Shown here one piece after another: positions 44,504-54,656 of a stretch of DNA of 64,000 bases. Under the pieces are notes generated by a model. The model did not search any database, was not told the origin of the DNA, and was given only the letters and a program-made list of their open reading frames with translations. Origin of the DNA: Tenodera sinensis (lineage: Eukaryota > Arthropoda > Insecta > Mantodea > Mantidae). The translations under genes were made by a program, and so were the position numbers. The stretch's first letter is position 1, and each line of letters starts with the position of its first letter. The stretch is taken from contig CM060964.1 of assembly GCA_030765045.1 (NCBI GenBank), positions 153,972,490 to 154,036,489 of the forward strand. The letters run 5' to 3'.

Positions 44504-44543
44504 ATAACTTAATAAATTTAATTGGAGAAGTTGAGCATAGGCT

Positions 44544-44795
44544 TTAGGCGTAATGGTGTGAGTTGTGCCCTTTCTTAAAGCACTTGTAAATTTCATTACA
44601 AATAACGTGGCAGTCAAAGCCGTCGATTTTCAAGAATTGTTTTTGCTTGCTTCCCGATTTCTGTGGAGTTTTCCAACCTCTCTTTAAAATTTTCCGAACA
44701 GTAGGTCTGCTTAATTTGAATATTTTTGCAATTTTTGAAATAGGTTCCTTGCTTAACTTTTTCTTGCACACATATTCATACACATTTTGAAGCAA
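44544..44795 (-). pseudogene. HTH/linker fragment of an IS630/Tc1-like transposase
   Basis: The minus strand reads LSKEPISKIAKIFKLSRPTV, RKILKRGWKTPQKSGSKQK and GFDCHVICNEIYKCFKKG. It looks like the region between the N-terminal HTH and the catalytic domain of IS630/Tc1-type proteins common in arthropods. No catalytic core follows. It lies inside the Harbinger element between its two genes. The fragment at 62899-63159 could be the N-terminal part of a related protein. Confidence 0.45.
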
Positions 44796-45548
44796 AATCT
44801 GTGATTGCTTTGAAGTCGTACAGCAGACTTCTTACACTTACTTTGTGCACAACAGGGCATTTCACTGTGTTGCACTTGGGGTTCATTTGCATTCTAGCCG
44901 TCATTCATTGCAGAGCACGAGGAACAAGGTATTTAATGCGGTCTGGATGAAAATCACTTAGGTCAACGGATTCATTTGGTGCAGAAGGTGAAACATCTTG
45001 CCATGGTCTCCACATTTTGTTATGAGGCAATATTTACCTACACTAAACTTAAACTGCAGTCACTAGAAACTGTACACTTTGCGCAGAATTCAAACAACCA
45101 CTCAAGACTAAGGTTTTTTCTGCAGTAGATCAAGCTATTGGCAACATGGGAGAGCCCTCATGTTTAACATATGCTTTTGAGGCTTGCACAAATTGCTGGG
45201 GAAGTGGTAAAACCTTCACATCAGGGGCAGAAAAAGGTAACTTTGGAGGGAACTGGAAAGCCGACTTTCGCAGGAACTATAAGTGCATTTACGGATCTCG
45301 GAAGTAGAAAATACTCAACTTCATCTCATATATTCAGACTCTTCCTCATTCTCCAATGATGCACTTACCACATTTCTATCACAGTATACTATTGCATTTG
45401 TACACACAACTGAAGGATATAGTAAATTAAAATGTGTTATGTGGATTATACAGGGCTACAATCAGCTAAAATATTTTCTGCACCAGATTAAAGAAGGTAA
45501 CTATAACAAAAACCTATGAAATTTCAGACTGCCAATATAAATTCTAGC

Positions 45549-48494
45549 TCACCTTCTAAAATAGTTCTCTATAAGCACGTGTCGAACAGCATCATGACGC
45601 CCTCTAGCTGGCTGAGCTGCAGGCTCCATTTCTCCCTCAGCAAGCAATGCTTCCCATGGTATCGGCAGTTGTAGCTGTGGATCATCTGGGGGCATTTGTT
45701 CCCCAACGTGCCTTAAAATATTGTGGAGTACAGCTGTTGCTGTGATAATTGGAAATATATTTTCCAGCTTCAGGTTCATTCCCAGTGCAAGGACGGGGAA
45801 TCTCCTTTTCCAGCAACCAAAACGTCTCTCCACTACATTTCTGGAGCAGATTTGTGCTTCATTATAAAGGTTTTCCTGCGGAGACTGTGTTACATTTAGG
45901 GGAGTCATGATGTATGACCTGCAGGGATATCCTGCATCTGCCAACAGCACAGAATTCCCATATGCACCCTGTTCAAAATGTGCTCTTTGTGTACAGTTAT
46001 TAAAAATGGTACTGTCATGTGTGCTGCCAGGCCACCGTGCTACAATATCTGCAAATTCCATGTTGGCTGTGCAGATGACCTGGACATTCAAGGAAAAGTA
46101 GCCTTTTCTATTCCGATACCGTTCGGCATCATCACCTCCTTTAAAGAAAAGAAAAATCAATAAAAAGATTAAAATGCAGTCAACCTTTTTTTGCGCAAAG
46201 CCAAAGAGATGCCTCAGCCAAATTAAATGCTATCTTCAAAATGTAATGCAATGTATAAGCTTCTGCCCTTATCATCTTATAAAAAACAAAATAGAGCTAG
46301 ATTAAATAGAAAAGTGGGTCGATTAATAACACTAAACAACACTCATTTTTTAAATCACCTAGAACATGTTTCAGAGGCCAGTTTTCTCCATTATCAACTG
46401 AACTTGTTTGTAGATGTTGGTCCTTCTGTAGACTGCTCTGGTGGTGATTTAAGAACTTTTACAATTTGTCCTTCTATATTCAATTGAAAACTCTTGTATT
46501 TGTTCTCCCAGATGTTCCAGGAAATTTAAAAAAGTGAGTGTTCTTTAATGGATCCATTTTTCTATTTTGATGTGATTCCAACAACAATACTGGCATCAGT
46601 TTCCAGGCTTTAAATTTTATACCATATAAACATATTAGTCTTGAGCTCCTTCAACACCAGTCTTATAGAACGTTGAACTACTATGGTTTAGGTAAACAGG
46701 GAGAACACCCTTTTCCGGCTCACACATACAGTTTTTAATGCAATACTGGCCTATACTACCTGACAAATTGCTTTTATTCATAATAAACCTGTACATGAAC
46801 CTTAAATTTAGTATTATAAACAAAACTAGTAACTTATGTTATAGTTGGAAAAAAGTATCAGCATTACTGAATAGAGATATGCAGCATACTTTAAGTTCCT
46901 AAAAATTTGATGAGATCATATGTATGCTTAAAGTAAGTGCTGTCTTTATTTCAAGGTTTGTTCTTCCTGTTCGCAGCTAAACCTAGTCCACAAGGAATAT
47001 TAATATCTCTGCAGATGATGTATGTGTTTTCTGTAGCTAAATTCATGTACATAGTAAATGCATAAATTGTTCTGAGGAGGTAATACTTTTTGTTGGGGTG
47101 CTCTTTTTTTTTCCCCCCCCAAGAACATCTACTTAAAAACTAGGAGTTTTCATCTGGCATGTTCATAGTCCATACAAATACAGTAGTATAAAATGCATAC
47201 AAAGTTCTGAAACTTACCAGTAGTTTTCATTTTTATATGTGTGCAATCCAATGCGCCTATTGCCTTTGGAAATCTTGCAATTTCATAAAATTGCAACTGA
47301 CGCTGTTGGATGCTTTCTGCATCGGTGGGCATTCTTATGTGGTGTGTGCGAAGTCTAGCTAATGCACAGCTGACTCTGTGCACAATTCTGTGAGCTGTGG
47401 ATTTGCTCACACCACCATAATCTGCAATGGCTAGCTGCCCACTACCAGTGGCATAATATCTCAGTGTCATCAGTAACTGGTTCACTGGAGACACAGCTGC
47501 ATTTCTGCAAAGGAGACATTCAGTACTTTAATTTTCTTATCCTACTTTTATGTATGTCAGGTGTCAGTTGAATATTCATTGTTTAAAATACTGCAAGAGC
47601 ATTAACATATATTAGGGCAAACCTGCATCACCACCTTTATTTCTGTTTATATGAATACAAAAAAGATATGTATACACTGCATTACTTTTTTGCCAACAGG
47701 TTCATGTGGCGCTTGGGAAAGGGAGAGAAAGATGTCCTGTATGTTACTCAGGCAAAATATAATAGTTATTTTTGTCAACTCATTATGGTGCAAACTTTTG
47801 TCATTTTGCGGTTATGGTATTGTCAGATATGCGCTTTCTACATCTGTTCCAATAAAGTGGTAACTTTAGGGTTGGATTTCCAGCCTATCACTGTGACTAA
47901 TTAATGAAACCTTTATGGAAAATATGATTACAAATTCAATGATACGAAATTATTACACGAAATTACGATTCTTTTCCCTTGGGTTATTTCATAAAGGCAA
48001 GGGCGATGTCCGCTACAGACTGCAGACGGAAACATAAATGTGATTATATATTATTGTATGAAAAATACTGCCAGGAATTAAACACATAGAAATATACAAA
48101 CATTCTGGAGCATAATGTGAAACACCTACAAGGGGTGGTTTTCACGATGCAGTACAGAAATAGAGGTTAGGTGTGCCGATGTCACAGCAGAATATGTTTA
48201 TACTGTGGTGCCAAAATCCTTAATGTATTTAAATCCTTATTCTTGCAAATTATCAGCTTACCTGTTAGATGGAAATTCCAGTTCTTGTTCTACTTGTTCT
48301 AAAATAGAAAGAACAGATTGTTTGCTGAGACGAAACCGAGTCACGAAATCAACGTCGTTATACTCGTAAAAGTAATTGGAACAATGTTTAATCCATCTTG
48401 GTCGCCGTATTCGCTCGTTACATAGCCATTCTTCATCGCTACTTTCATGTTCTTCGTTTCCAAATACCAAGTCCATTACTCGTTGCCGCGCCAT
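45549..48494 (-). CDS. Harbinger transposase, three exons (369 aa)
   Basis: Exons on the minus strand: 48494-48262, 47504-47218 and 46138-45549; total 1110 bp including stop. Donors are GTAAGC and GTAAGT; acceptors are CCTTTGCAG and CTTTAAAG. The joins read ELEFPSNR|NAAVSPVNQL and CTHIKMKTT|GGDDAERYRN, as in HARBI1-like proteins. DDE_Tnp_4 catalytic residues: Asp164 in GALDCTHIK, Asp215 in PGSTHDSTIFNN, Glu277 in RNVVERRFGCWKRRF. A helix-turn-helix lies at about residues 60-130 (LAIADYGGVSKSTAHRIVHR). The length is usual for the family. It cuts and joins element ends at TWA targets. No stop or shift was seen, so it may encode active protein. Confidence 0.93.
46304..46425 (+). repeat. Segment shared with 49489-49600 (Penelope-like context)
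   Basis: GGTCGATTAATAACACTA, CATGTTTCAGAGGCC and CTCCATTATCAACT match the segment just ahead of the GIY-YIG fragment at 49605 with substitutions. It lies in the last intron of the Harbinger transposase. Confidence 0.65.
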
Positions 48495-48756
48495 TTTCTT
48501 TACTTACCATATTACCACCGTTTTGAACCCGTAATCGGTGGAGAAGTGGCCGGTAATTCTTTTACCGGCGTAAAAAGCCTCGTAAACAGTTACGTAGGTT
48601 ATAAGCGCATGGTGAAACAGCAACTTGACCAAAACCGAGGTTTCTGATTTTTAACCCAGGTAACTAAAATTACTGTTGTTGGTGAAACCGGAAGTAAGTA
48701 TATTATGCCTCAGCATTTGTTTTCTACTGCACAGCTGTATTTATTTATGATTCATA

Positions 48757-49485
48757 AGTGTTAACTAAGTCAGCTCACCAGGTGCAAGTGAAATTTGCAG
48801 AAAGATTTCCAGGTGTAAAAGTTACAGGCCATATAACAATCCATAAACTTTACAATAAATTTCAGGCCACAAGAAGTGTTCAGGCTCAGAAATGTAAAAC
48901 ACGGCATACAGTTCTTACCGATGAAACATTAGGCGGCATTGGTCATTGGAGAATTTCCCCCAGAATCATTTAGGCATCTTTCACAACAGGTAGGCATTTC
49001 TAAGGGCTCTTTGCAAAGAGCTACTAAATTGCTGAAGTTAAAACCATATAAAATAACTGTGACACATGCTCTTCAACCAGGTGATCCTGTAATTAGGCGC
49101 ACATTTTGTGAGTGGACTCTCAATACTGTATACAATGGCGAAATTCACCCACATGTAATATTCATGGCTTGGTTCCACCTTCATGTGTGTACACAAAATA
49201 ATTGTTATTGGAGCTCTGAGAAACCTAATATTGTTCATGAAATACCCCTTCAAGATGAAAAAATTGGTGTATGGTGCGCCACTAGTGGAGAAAGAGTTAT
49301 AGGCCCAGTTTTTTTTCAAGTCAACAGTTGGGATCTGTACATATGTGAATACAATTTTGCCCCCCCTTTTTTTATTAGAGAACTTAACCGACAGGGAATG
49401 TGATTTCGTCTTTTTTCAACAAGACTCTGCAACAGCAGCTCATACAGGCAATCTTTTGATGAGAGCAATTGAAAGTGTATTTTTT
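48757..49485 (+). pseudogene. mariner-like transposase relic
   Basis: An N-terminal HTH part (QVQVKFAERFPGVKVTGHIT, IHKLYNKFQATRSVQ) is followed in another frame by HLSQQVGISKGSLQRATKLL. Then comes VIFMAWFHLHVCTQNNCYWS, where SDEAWFHL is expected: SDE is replaced by a single Met, a 6-bp in-frame loss that removes the first catalytic Asp. KIGVWCATSGERVIGPVFF and CDFVFFQQDSATAAHTGN keep the second Asp. The frame ends at 49485, where Penelope-like sequence begins, so the third residue is lost. Confidence 0.8.
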
Positions 49486-49488
49486 AAC

Positions 49489-50235
49489 CAAAAAGGCGAG
49501 TCGATTAATAACACTACACAACACTTACTTATAATTTACTGGAACACGTTTCGGAGGCTGATTTTCCTCCATTATCAACCGGGCATCAACTCGTTCTCCC
49601 TGGTGTGGATGTTATATGCCAAATTGAATGCAGTGACTGTAATGAAGTGTATATAGGAAAAACCAAAAGAAATTTAGAAATAAGATCCAAGAAACACTTA
49701 AGAAACGTAAAAAACAAAGTAGGAAAAATCAGCAGTTGCCACTCACTTTTGGACAAAAAGCACAACAGAGTCAATTCGAGCCAATCAGAGAGGTGTGTGT
49801 GTGTGTGTAGTGTTTAACGCCCGCTTTTACTACTACGGCACCACAGGCGGTGACACTGATGATACATGGAATGAAGATGGAGCACCGGTGGAATGAGATG
49901 GCGGGGGAAACCGGAGAACCCGGAGAAAACCCGCCCAGACGCCGCTTCGTCCACCACGAATACCACATGCGGGTCCCTGGGATCGAACCCGGGCCGCCTA
50001 GGTGGTAGGCGAGCGCGCTAACCGCTCGGCCACGGCGCCGCCAATCAGAGAGGACCCACTATGCATAAATATTGCATACCAGACAGTCAATGCTTCAGAT
50101 GCAACTGAACCTTCACAAAGAAGACTGACCATGCCATTGATGACATCCCCTGCAGTTGTGAACAAAACGTCTGAACCCATTTACTCCAGCAGACCATGGC
50201 AAATCAGCCCAGAAGATTCTTCCAGAATTATATAG
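49489..50235 (+). pseudogene. Penelope-like GIY-YIG fragment, split by a SINE
   Basis: GVDVICQIECSDCNEVYIGK followed by TKRNLEIRSKKHLRNVKNKV is the first half of a GIY-YIG domain. A SINE (49794-50040) interrupts the sequence right after. Downstream, an open frame to 50235 (DPLCINIAYQTVNASDATEP ... SPEDSSRII) follows the duplicated target and may be the element's tail. RT is absent. Confidence 0.7.
49794..50040 (-). repeat. tRNA-derived SINE with perfect target duplication
   Basis: The minus-strand head is GGCGGCGCCGTGGCCGAGCG (A-box TGGCCGAGCGG), then B-box GGGTTCGATCCC. TSDs are CCAATCAGAGAGG at 49781-49793 and 50041-50053. A short (GT)n tail lies at its 3' end (left). GC-rich compared with its surroundings, which suggests a young insertion. 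Confidence 0.93.
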
Positions 50236-50540
50236 TCATTCAAACTAATGTGAAAGGATGGTTTTGAAATAGGTTGTCACTTGCATTTTTGCATCTTTGG
50301 AAAAATGCGAATGAAGAAATAGATAAATAAGTTGAAAACCCCATTTCAGGACTTCCACTATTACATGTTCATTCCATGTTAAATCAACATATAATAACAG
50401 CTTTTGCCACATCATTTGTGATCTAGATGAAATTTAGTGAGTAATATGTACAAATCTTCTTGACTACAAAACAGTTTTTCCTGTATTTTTGAACATTTTA
50501 TTAACTTGAATAAAATAAGAAAGGTGCAAACCAAACTTAC

Positions 50541-50684
50541 CAGCACTTTATTGCTGCCTACAGTTTCCTTGATGTATTTAATACACTCTGCTTCTCTGCC
50601 TTGCATTGTATAATTTCCAGTGAGACCACTGATGTCAAATAAGAAGTTTTTTATCATTATCTTCCCATTAGTAGTAAGGTCTAC
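50541..50684 (-). CDS. GMPS: GMP synthase exon joining glutaminase and synthetase domains
   Basis: The 144-bp exon (48 codons, phase 0 at both ends) encodes VDLTTNGKIMIKNFLFDISG, then GREAECIKYIKETVGSNKVL. In GMP synthases this stretch follows the FHPE end of the class I glutamine amidotransferase domain and leads into the ATP-pyrophosphatase P-loop, which here starts on the exon at 16958. The acceptor ATTTCTGCAG lies to the right (50685) and the donor GTAAGT to the left (50540). No disruption. Upstream exons (amidotransferase domain with its catalytic Cys) were not seen up to 64000. Confidence 0.92.
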
Positions 50685-51279
50685 CTGCAGAAATAAAAAT
50701 GATAGATGATCTTCCATTTTAAAACTTAACTATTAAATCTAAAAATATTACTTTCATTCATGGCATAACTGATTTAGGAAAATAATGAATGAACGAGTAC
50801 AAATAGGTTATTAATTTACAACATTCTCATCTACTATTAGATACCACCACCTAAATTCACCAAATATACTGCAGAGACCTCGTAATACTGGCAGTTTTTC
50901 TCTTCTTTGGAAATACAGTGTTATGCACACTTTGACACTTGGTCCTAATAATAATAATAAATATTTAATTGTCATTAAGCCGAGTACAGCAATAGACAAT
51001 GTCAAACAGTATGTACCGGTTATATACAAAACAAGTCGTAGTCTTATATTTATATACAATTTTTCTAATACTACAACATACTTTCAAACATTTTAACTTA
51101 AATTCTGGAATCGCTATACACATTAAAAGCTAATACAGCAATAATCAACACCCATGTGTAGATTTTATCAAATAACAACCTTTTATACCTTAGCCTAAGA
51201 TGACAAGCACTACTGTGTGTGAGGGAGAAGGACGGTTCATAAGTTTGGTAAGTTGCAGGAAGATAGTGAACTATGTTGT
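50685..51279. other. GMPS intron, nothing recognised
   Basis: AT-rich, without domains or clear repeats. Confidence 0.5.
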
Positions 51280-51990
51280 AATGAGTGGAAAAGTAAACAA
51301 GTTATAGTAAATAAATAACACTAAAAAGATCAAGAAGAGTCTTAGTAAATAAACTAGTGAAGAGGAAAATGGTAGAAATAAGAGAAAAACAAATGGAATT
51401 GCAGAAAACTGAGCAATTTGGGGCACAAAGCTTATGAACCAGAAGCAATAGTGTCACTTCACACAGTAGTGTTAGTAGAGTAACAGATATGTTAAATATT
51501 TAATAAGAGTCCAAGAAAAGTTTAAAACACTTAAAGAAAATGCAGAATTAATTGAAACTCAAGTTGGTAATACTACCATAAAGGATGCTAAAGCTGATAA
51601 TGAACTATTACTTGCCTCAGTCAGAAGAAATCTTCATTTGAATCAAAATTTACAAATAGTCCACTTTAAGTTGGAGTAACCAAAATATACTACTAATTTT
51701 TTCCTTCCCGCCAACCAGAAGGAAGTTCCTGGTATAATTAAGACTTTACAATCTAAAAACAACAGACATTGAATGTATACCCTACCTCAATGACCAAAGC
51801 ATGTAGACAAAATGCTAATCCTTTTGTAGAAATAATAAATTCCTGCCTACAACATGGTATATTTCCTGACAAACCAAAAATACCTAAGGTTATACTAGTA
51901 TTTAAACAGGGCAATAAACAACAAAAATAACTATAGACCAATACTAATTCTATGAGAATGGCTGATATGATCCTGGCAACTGACAAGTGT
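51280..51990 (+). pseudogene. LINE RT scrap
   Basis: The plus strand near 51834-51955 reads IINSCLQHGIFPDKPKIPKV, ILVFKQGNK and NNYRPILIL in slightly shifted frames: the block before and at the RT NYRPI motif. The preceding lysine/glutamate-rich stretch (51370-51420) may be ORF1 coiled coil. Heavily decayed. Confidence 0.55.
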
Positions 51991-52089
51991 CATTAAACAA
52001 CAAATACTATGAGAATGGTGCAAAATTTTGGGGCAGATTATATATAACTGTATAACAAAATATTTAGAGAAGTTTAACCTGATCCCCAA

Positions 52090-52400
52090 AAAACAAAATA
52101 CTGTTGAGAAATTTGGTGTGGGGAGATTTTCCTGAAAAGGTTTGTCACGCCTTTGGAAGATAGTGAACTTGAATATCAAGCTTGGTATATAACTTGAGTT
52201 TTTGTTTTTGAGTTCCGCTGTTCATAGACCCACACAGACATATTTCTAAAGATGTATTTTTTTTTATTCAGGGAAGTCTCAAACATGTATTTCCAGTCAA
52301 ATATTTGTATCAAAATTTTAGGTGGTAAATCATTCTTCCTCTAGTTACTATAGGTAAACAGTAGAGCAAGCAAAAATGCTATTTTGGGTTCAGGGGGTCT
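52090..52400. repeat. Dispersed repeat, copy 2
   Basis: AACTTGAGTTTTTGTTTTTG, CACACAGACATATTTCT and GGGGGTCTCAAAACCTA parallel the order at 32200-32510. Confidence 0.55.
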
Positions 52401-52760
52401 CAAAACCTATATTTTTAATACCTTAATGAAATCTGATATTTTACTTTTTCCAAAACAGTTTTATCAAAGAAGGGTTTCAATGTAACATTTTCAAACTGTG
52501 TACCAATATTTTGCTTGATACTCTATTAATGAACATTGTAAGTATTAAACAATAATATGATGTGCAAAATTTATTAAGTGAATATCACCAGCAACAAAAA
52601 AATTTAATTCTTATAATGTTATGGTTAAAAAAGCAATTTGGAAACTTTTGAAGATATGCAAATTACATGGTTTATAAAACAGAATCTTGAAAACATACAA
52701 CAGAAATAACTGACATATCCCCATTATGTGATGCCATGCATTGTTTAACAACAAACAATA

Positions 52761-53718
52761 GGGGAGATTGCCCTGGTACCGGTCACTTAAGCCAATATCC
52801 ATCTTTACGGCATTTAAGCAAAACTGAAAGAGGATAGAGGACAACATGAATAACAATTAGAACAGCAATTTGAAAATATAATTTACTTTTAAGTATCCAT
52901 AATTCAAATTATTATAAACACTAAGTCAGACTTTCAAGAAAAACTTCCCATTATCGGTCACTTTGGTATGCATGAAAAAAAACATTGGTAGAATTTAATA
53001 ATTACATAAAATGTATATGATAATAGTACAAAGATGTATTTTGTTTAGACACCATCACTCTTAGTCATTTTTTACAATGCCCACACACAAAATATGCTAT
53101 TTCGTCACTGTCTGCACAATCTACATGTGCCCAACCACAACACTTGCAACTCTGCACCTAATCTTCTTGAAAGCATTCGCCAAAAATAACGCATTCAGTT
53201 TCTTCGGTGTTTTCTTTTTTGTTGTCTTCACTTCAATTTCCAAACTGAAGTTTCCGTTTGATAAGAGCTGAAATTACCTTGGCAATGGCCATTCTAGAAG
53301 TCTGTAGATTCATGACCGGTAATGGGAACACACACCTTGACCGGACACGGGGCAATGCAAGGGGGTTATAAAATAGTAAAATGAATACTATACAAAAAAA
53401 TTTTCAGGAATTTAAGCATGTTAACTCACTGCTTGGGTATGCTAAGAGTATAATAAAATATAATATATAAGTTAAACTCATCTAAACACGGCCAATACAG
53501 TTACTAGTTTTAGCGGCGTAACACAAAAGCACCATCATCCACACTTCACAAAGGTTTTCTCTAAAATGGCGAGAAAAACCCAGACTTCATGCTAGGAATA
53601 GCGTTCTTTTGTTTCTGCCTACCACATCATAGCTGTTTTTTGCTACTATCTAGCGTCTTAATGTGTAACTACTTGTTCACCGGTAACGGGGCCTGACCGG
53701 CAACAGGGCAACCTCCAC
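52761..53718 (-). mobile_element. pogo-type deletion derivative keeping a C-terminal zinc finger
   Basis: TA flanks (52759-52760, 53719-53720). The inverted ends are GGGGAGATTGCCCTGGTACC and GTGGAGGTTGCCCTGTTGCC. On the minus strand, about 53215-53060, a short frame reads ECVIFGECF then CKCCGWAHVDCADSDEIAYF then VCGHCKK and a stop. This C-x2-C...WAHxxC...F-x-C-x2-C pattern is the PHD-like finger that ends many pogo/Tigger transposases. The catalytic domain is absent. Subterminal ACCGGT-type words recur on both sides. Confidence 0.7.
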
Positions 53719-53720
53719 TA

Positions 53721-54284
53721 TAAAAATGAATATTAAAGAACATTTAAGTTTGTTTGGATGACAACTTCTATAGATAAAGCCTTTTCATATGTTATCTTTT
53801 TCGATATTTGGTCCTCTGTTAACTCCGTGTTAAATATGTGACCTATGGCAGTGGCTTTTCTCCTGTGTAATTCCAGATACTGAGACATGATACAGTTTCT
53901 ATTTTCTATCAGCGAAATGTGCCTGAAATTTTGCACTTTCTTCCTTGATTACTAAGGTTTTGTAATAAATTTTATTCAGCCACATCGCAGGTTACCTGAA
54001 TCTCATACCTAGCTTACAATCCCTGTATGTACCTCATTTTTCCTCATATCACCCAGTGTCAGTGTCACCACCATCCCGCTCAAAAGAAGACAGTCATCTC
54101 CACTTTGTTTCACTGGGCATTTGATATTGCAAATTGCACATTGAGCAAGAACTTCTATACCTGTGAGGCACTTTGCTACAAAACAGATACAGCGATCACG
54201 GCATTAAGGAGGCAAGCAAGAAGGTAGAACACAATAGTAAGAACCCCCCCACGCCTTACTCAAAGGATGGATAGCTGGCCGAAT
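53721..54284. other. No recognised feature
   Basis: Sequence between a pogo-type element and a Penelope-like fragment. No supported gene. Confidence 0.5.
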
Positions 54285-54656
54285 AAAGTCTACATACCTT
54301 TCTATGGTTTCGTCTCGAACAAGACCTCCCACATATTTGCAAGGTATAACATCAAGACTCTTCACACCTCTAAAGAAGATATAAGAATAACTTAGGCCGG
54401 TAAAAGAACCACTTCAGCCCAACGTCCCAGGAGTGCACAGGATTCCTTGCCAATGTGGAAAGGCGTATGTAGGCCAAACAGGACGCACAGTAGAAGAAAG
54501 ATATAAAGAACACCAATGCAATATCAGGCTCCTACAGCCATAGAAGTCAGCAGTGGCCGAGCACTGTATAAAGTCTGTCCATAAAATAAGCTTTGAAGGT
54601 AGTTAACCGGCCGCCGCCAAGTGAAGACGTCTTCGACCAACTTCTGCCGAGCCAAC

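Larger units (their letters stand above)
40709..48694. mobile_element. PIF/Harbinger DNA transposon, nearly complete
   Basis: TAA flanks at 40706-40708 and 48695-48697 fit the TWA target of PIF/Harbinger elements. The ends share CCGGTTTCACCAACAACAGT (inverted), continuing to AATT. Outermost bases are GGG on the left and, inverted, CTT on the right, so the right tip may be mutated. Two genes converge: a spliced Myb/SANT-like DNA-binding protein (plus, 41001-43207) and a three-exon transposase (minus, 48494-45549) with all catalytic residues. Both read through without frameshifts. Smaller repeats sit in the introns and the centre: hairpin family at 41408 and 44297-44503, a transposase scrap at 44544, and a Penelope-like segment at 46304. 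Confidence 0.92.
16959..50540 (-). other. GMPS: Large GMPS intron (about 33.6 kb)
   Basis: Bounded on the minus strand by the donor GTAAGT after GTGCTG (50535-50540) and by the acceptor TTTTGCAG before 16958. The two exons join as ...SNKVL + LLVSGGVDST, in phase 0 and in line with the family sequence. Nearly all of the intron is transposon-derived. No other host exon was recognised inside it. Confidence 0.85.

Noticed and set aside
49998..50040. Functional tRNA gene at the SINE head
   Set aside because: A- and B-boxes are present, but the sequence continues into a SINE body with TSDs and does not form a complete mature tRNA end.
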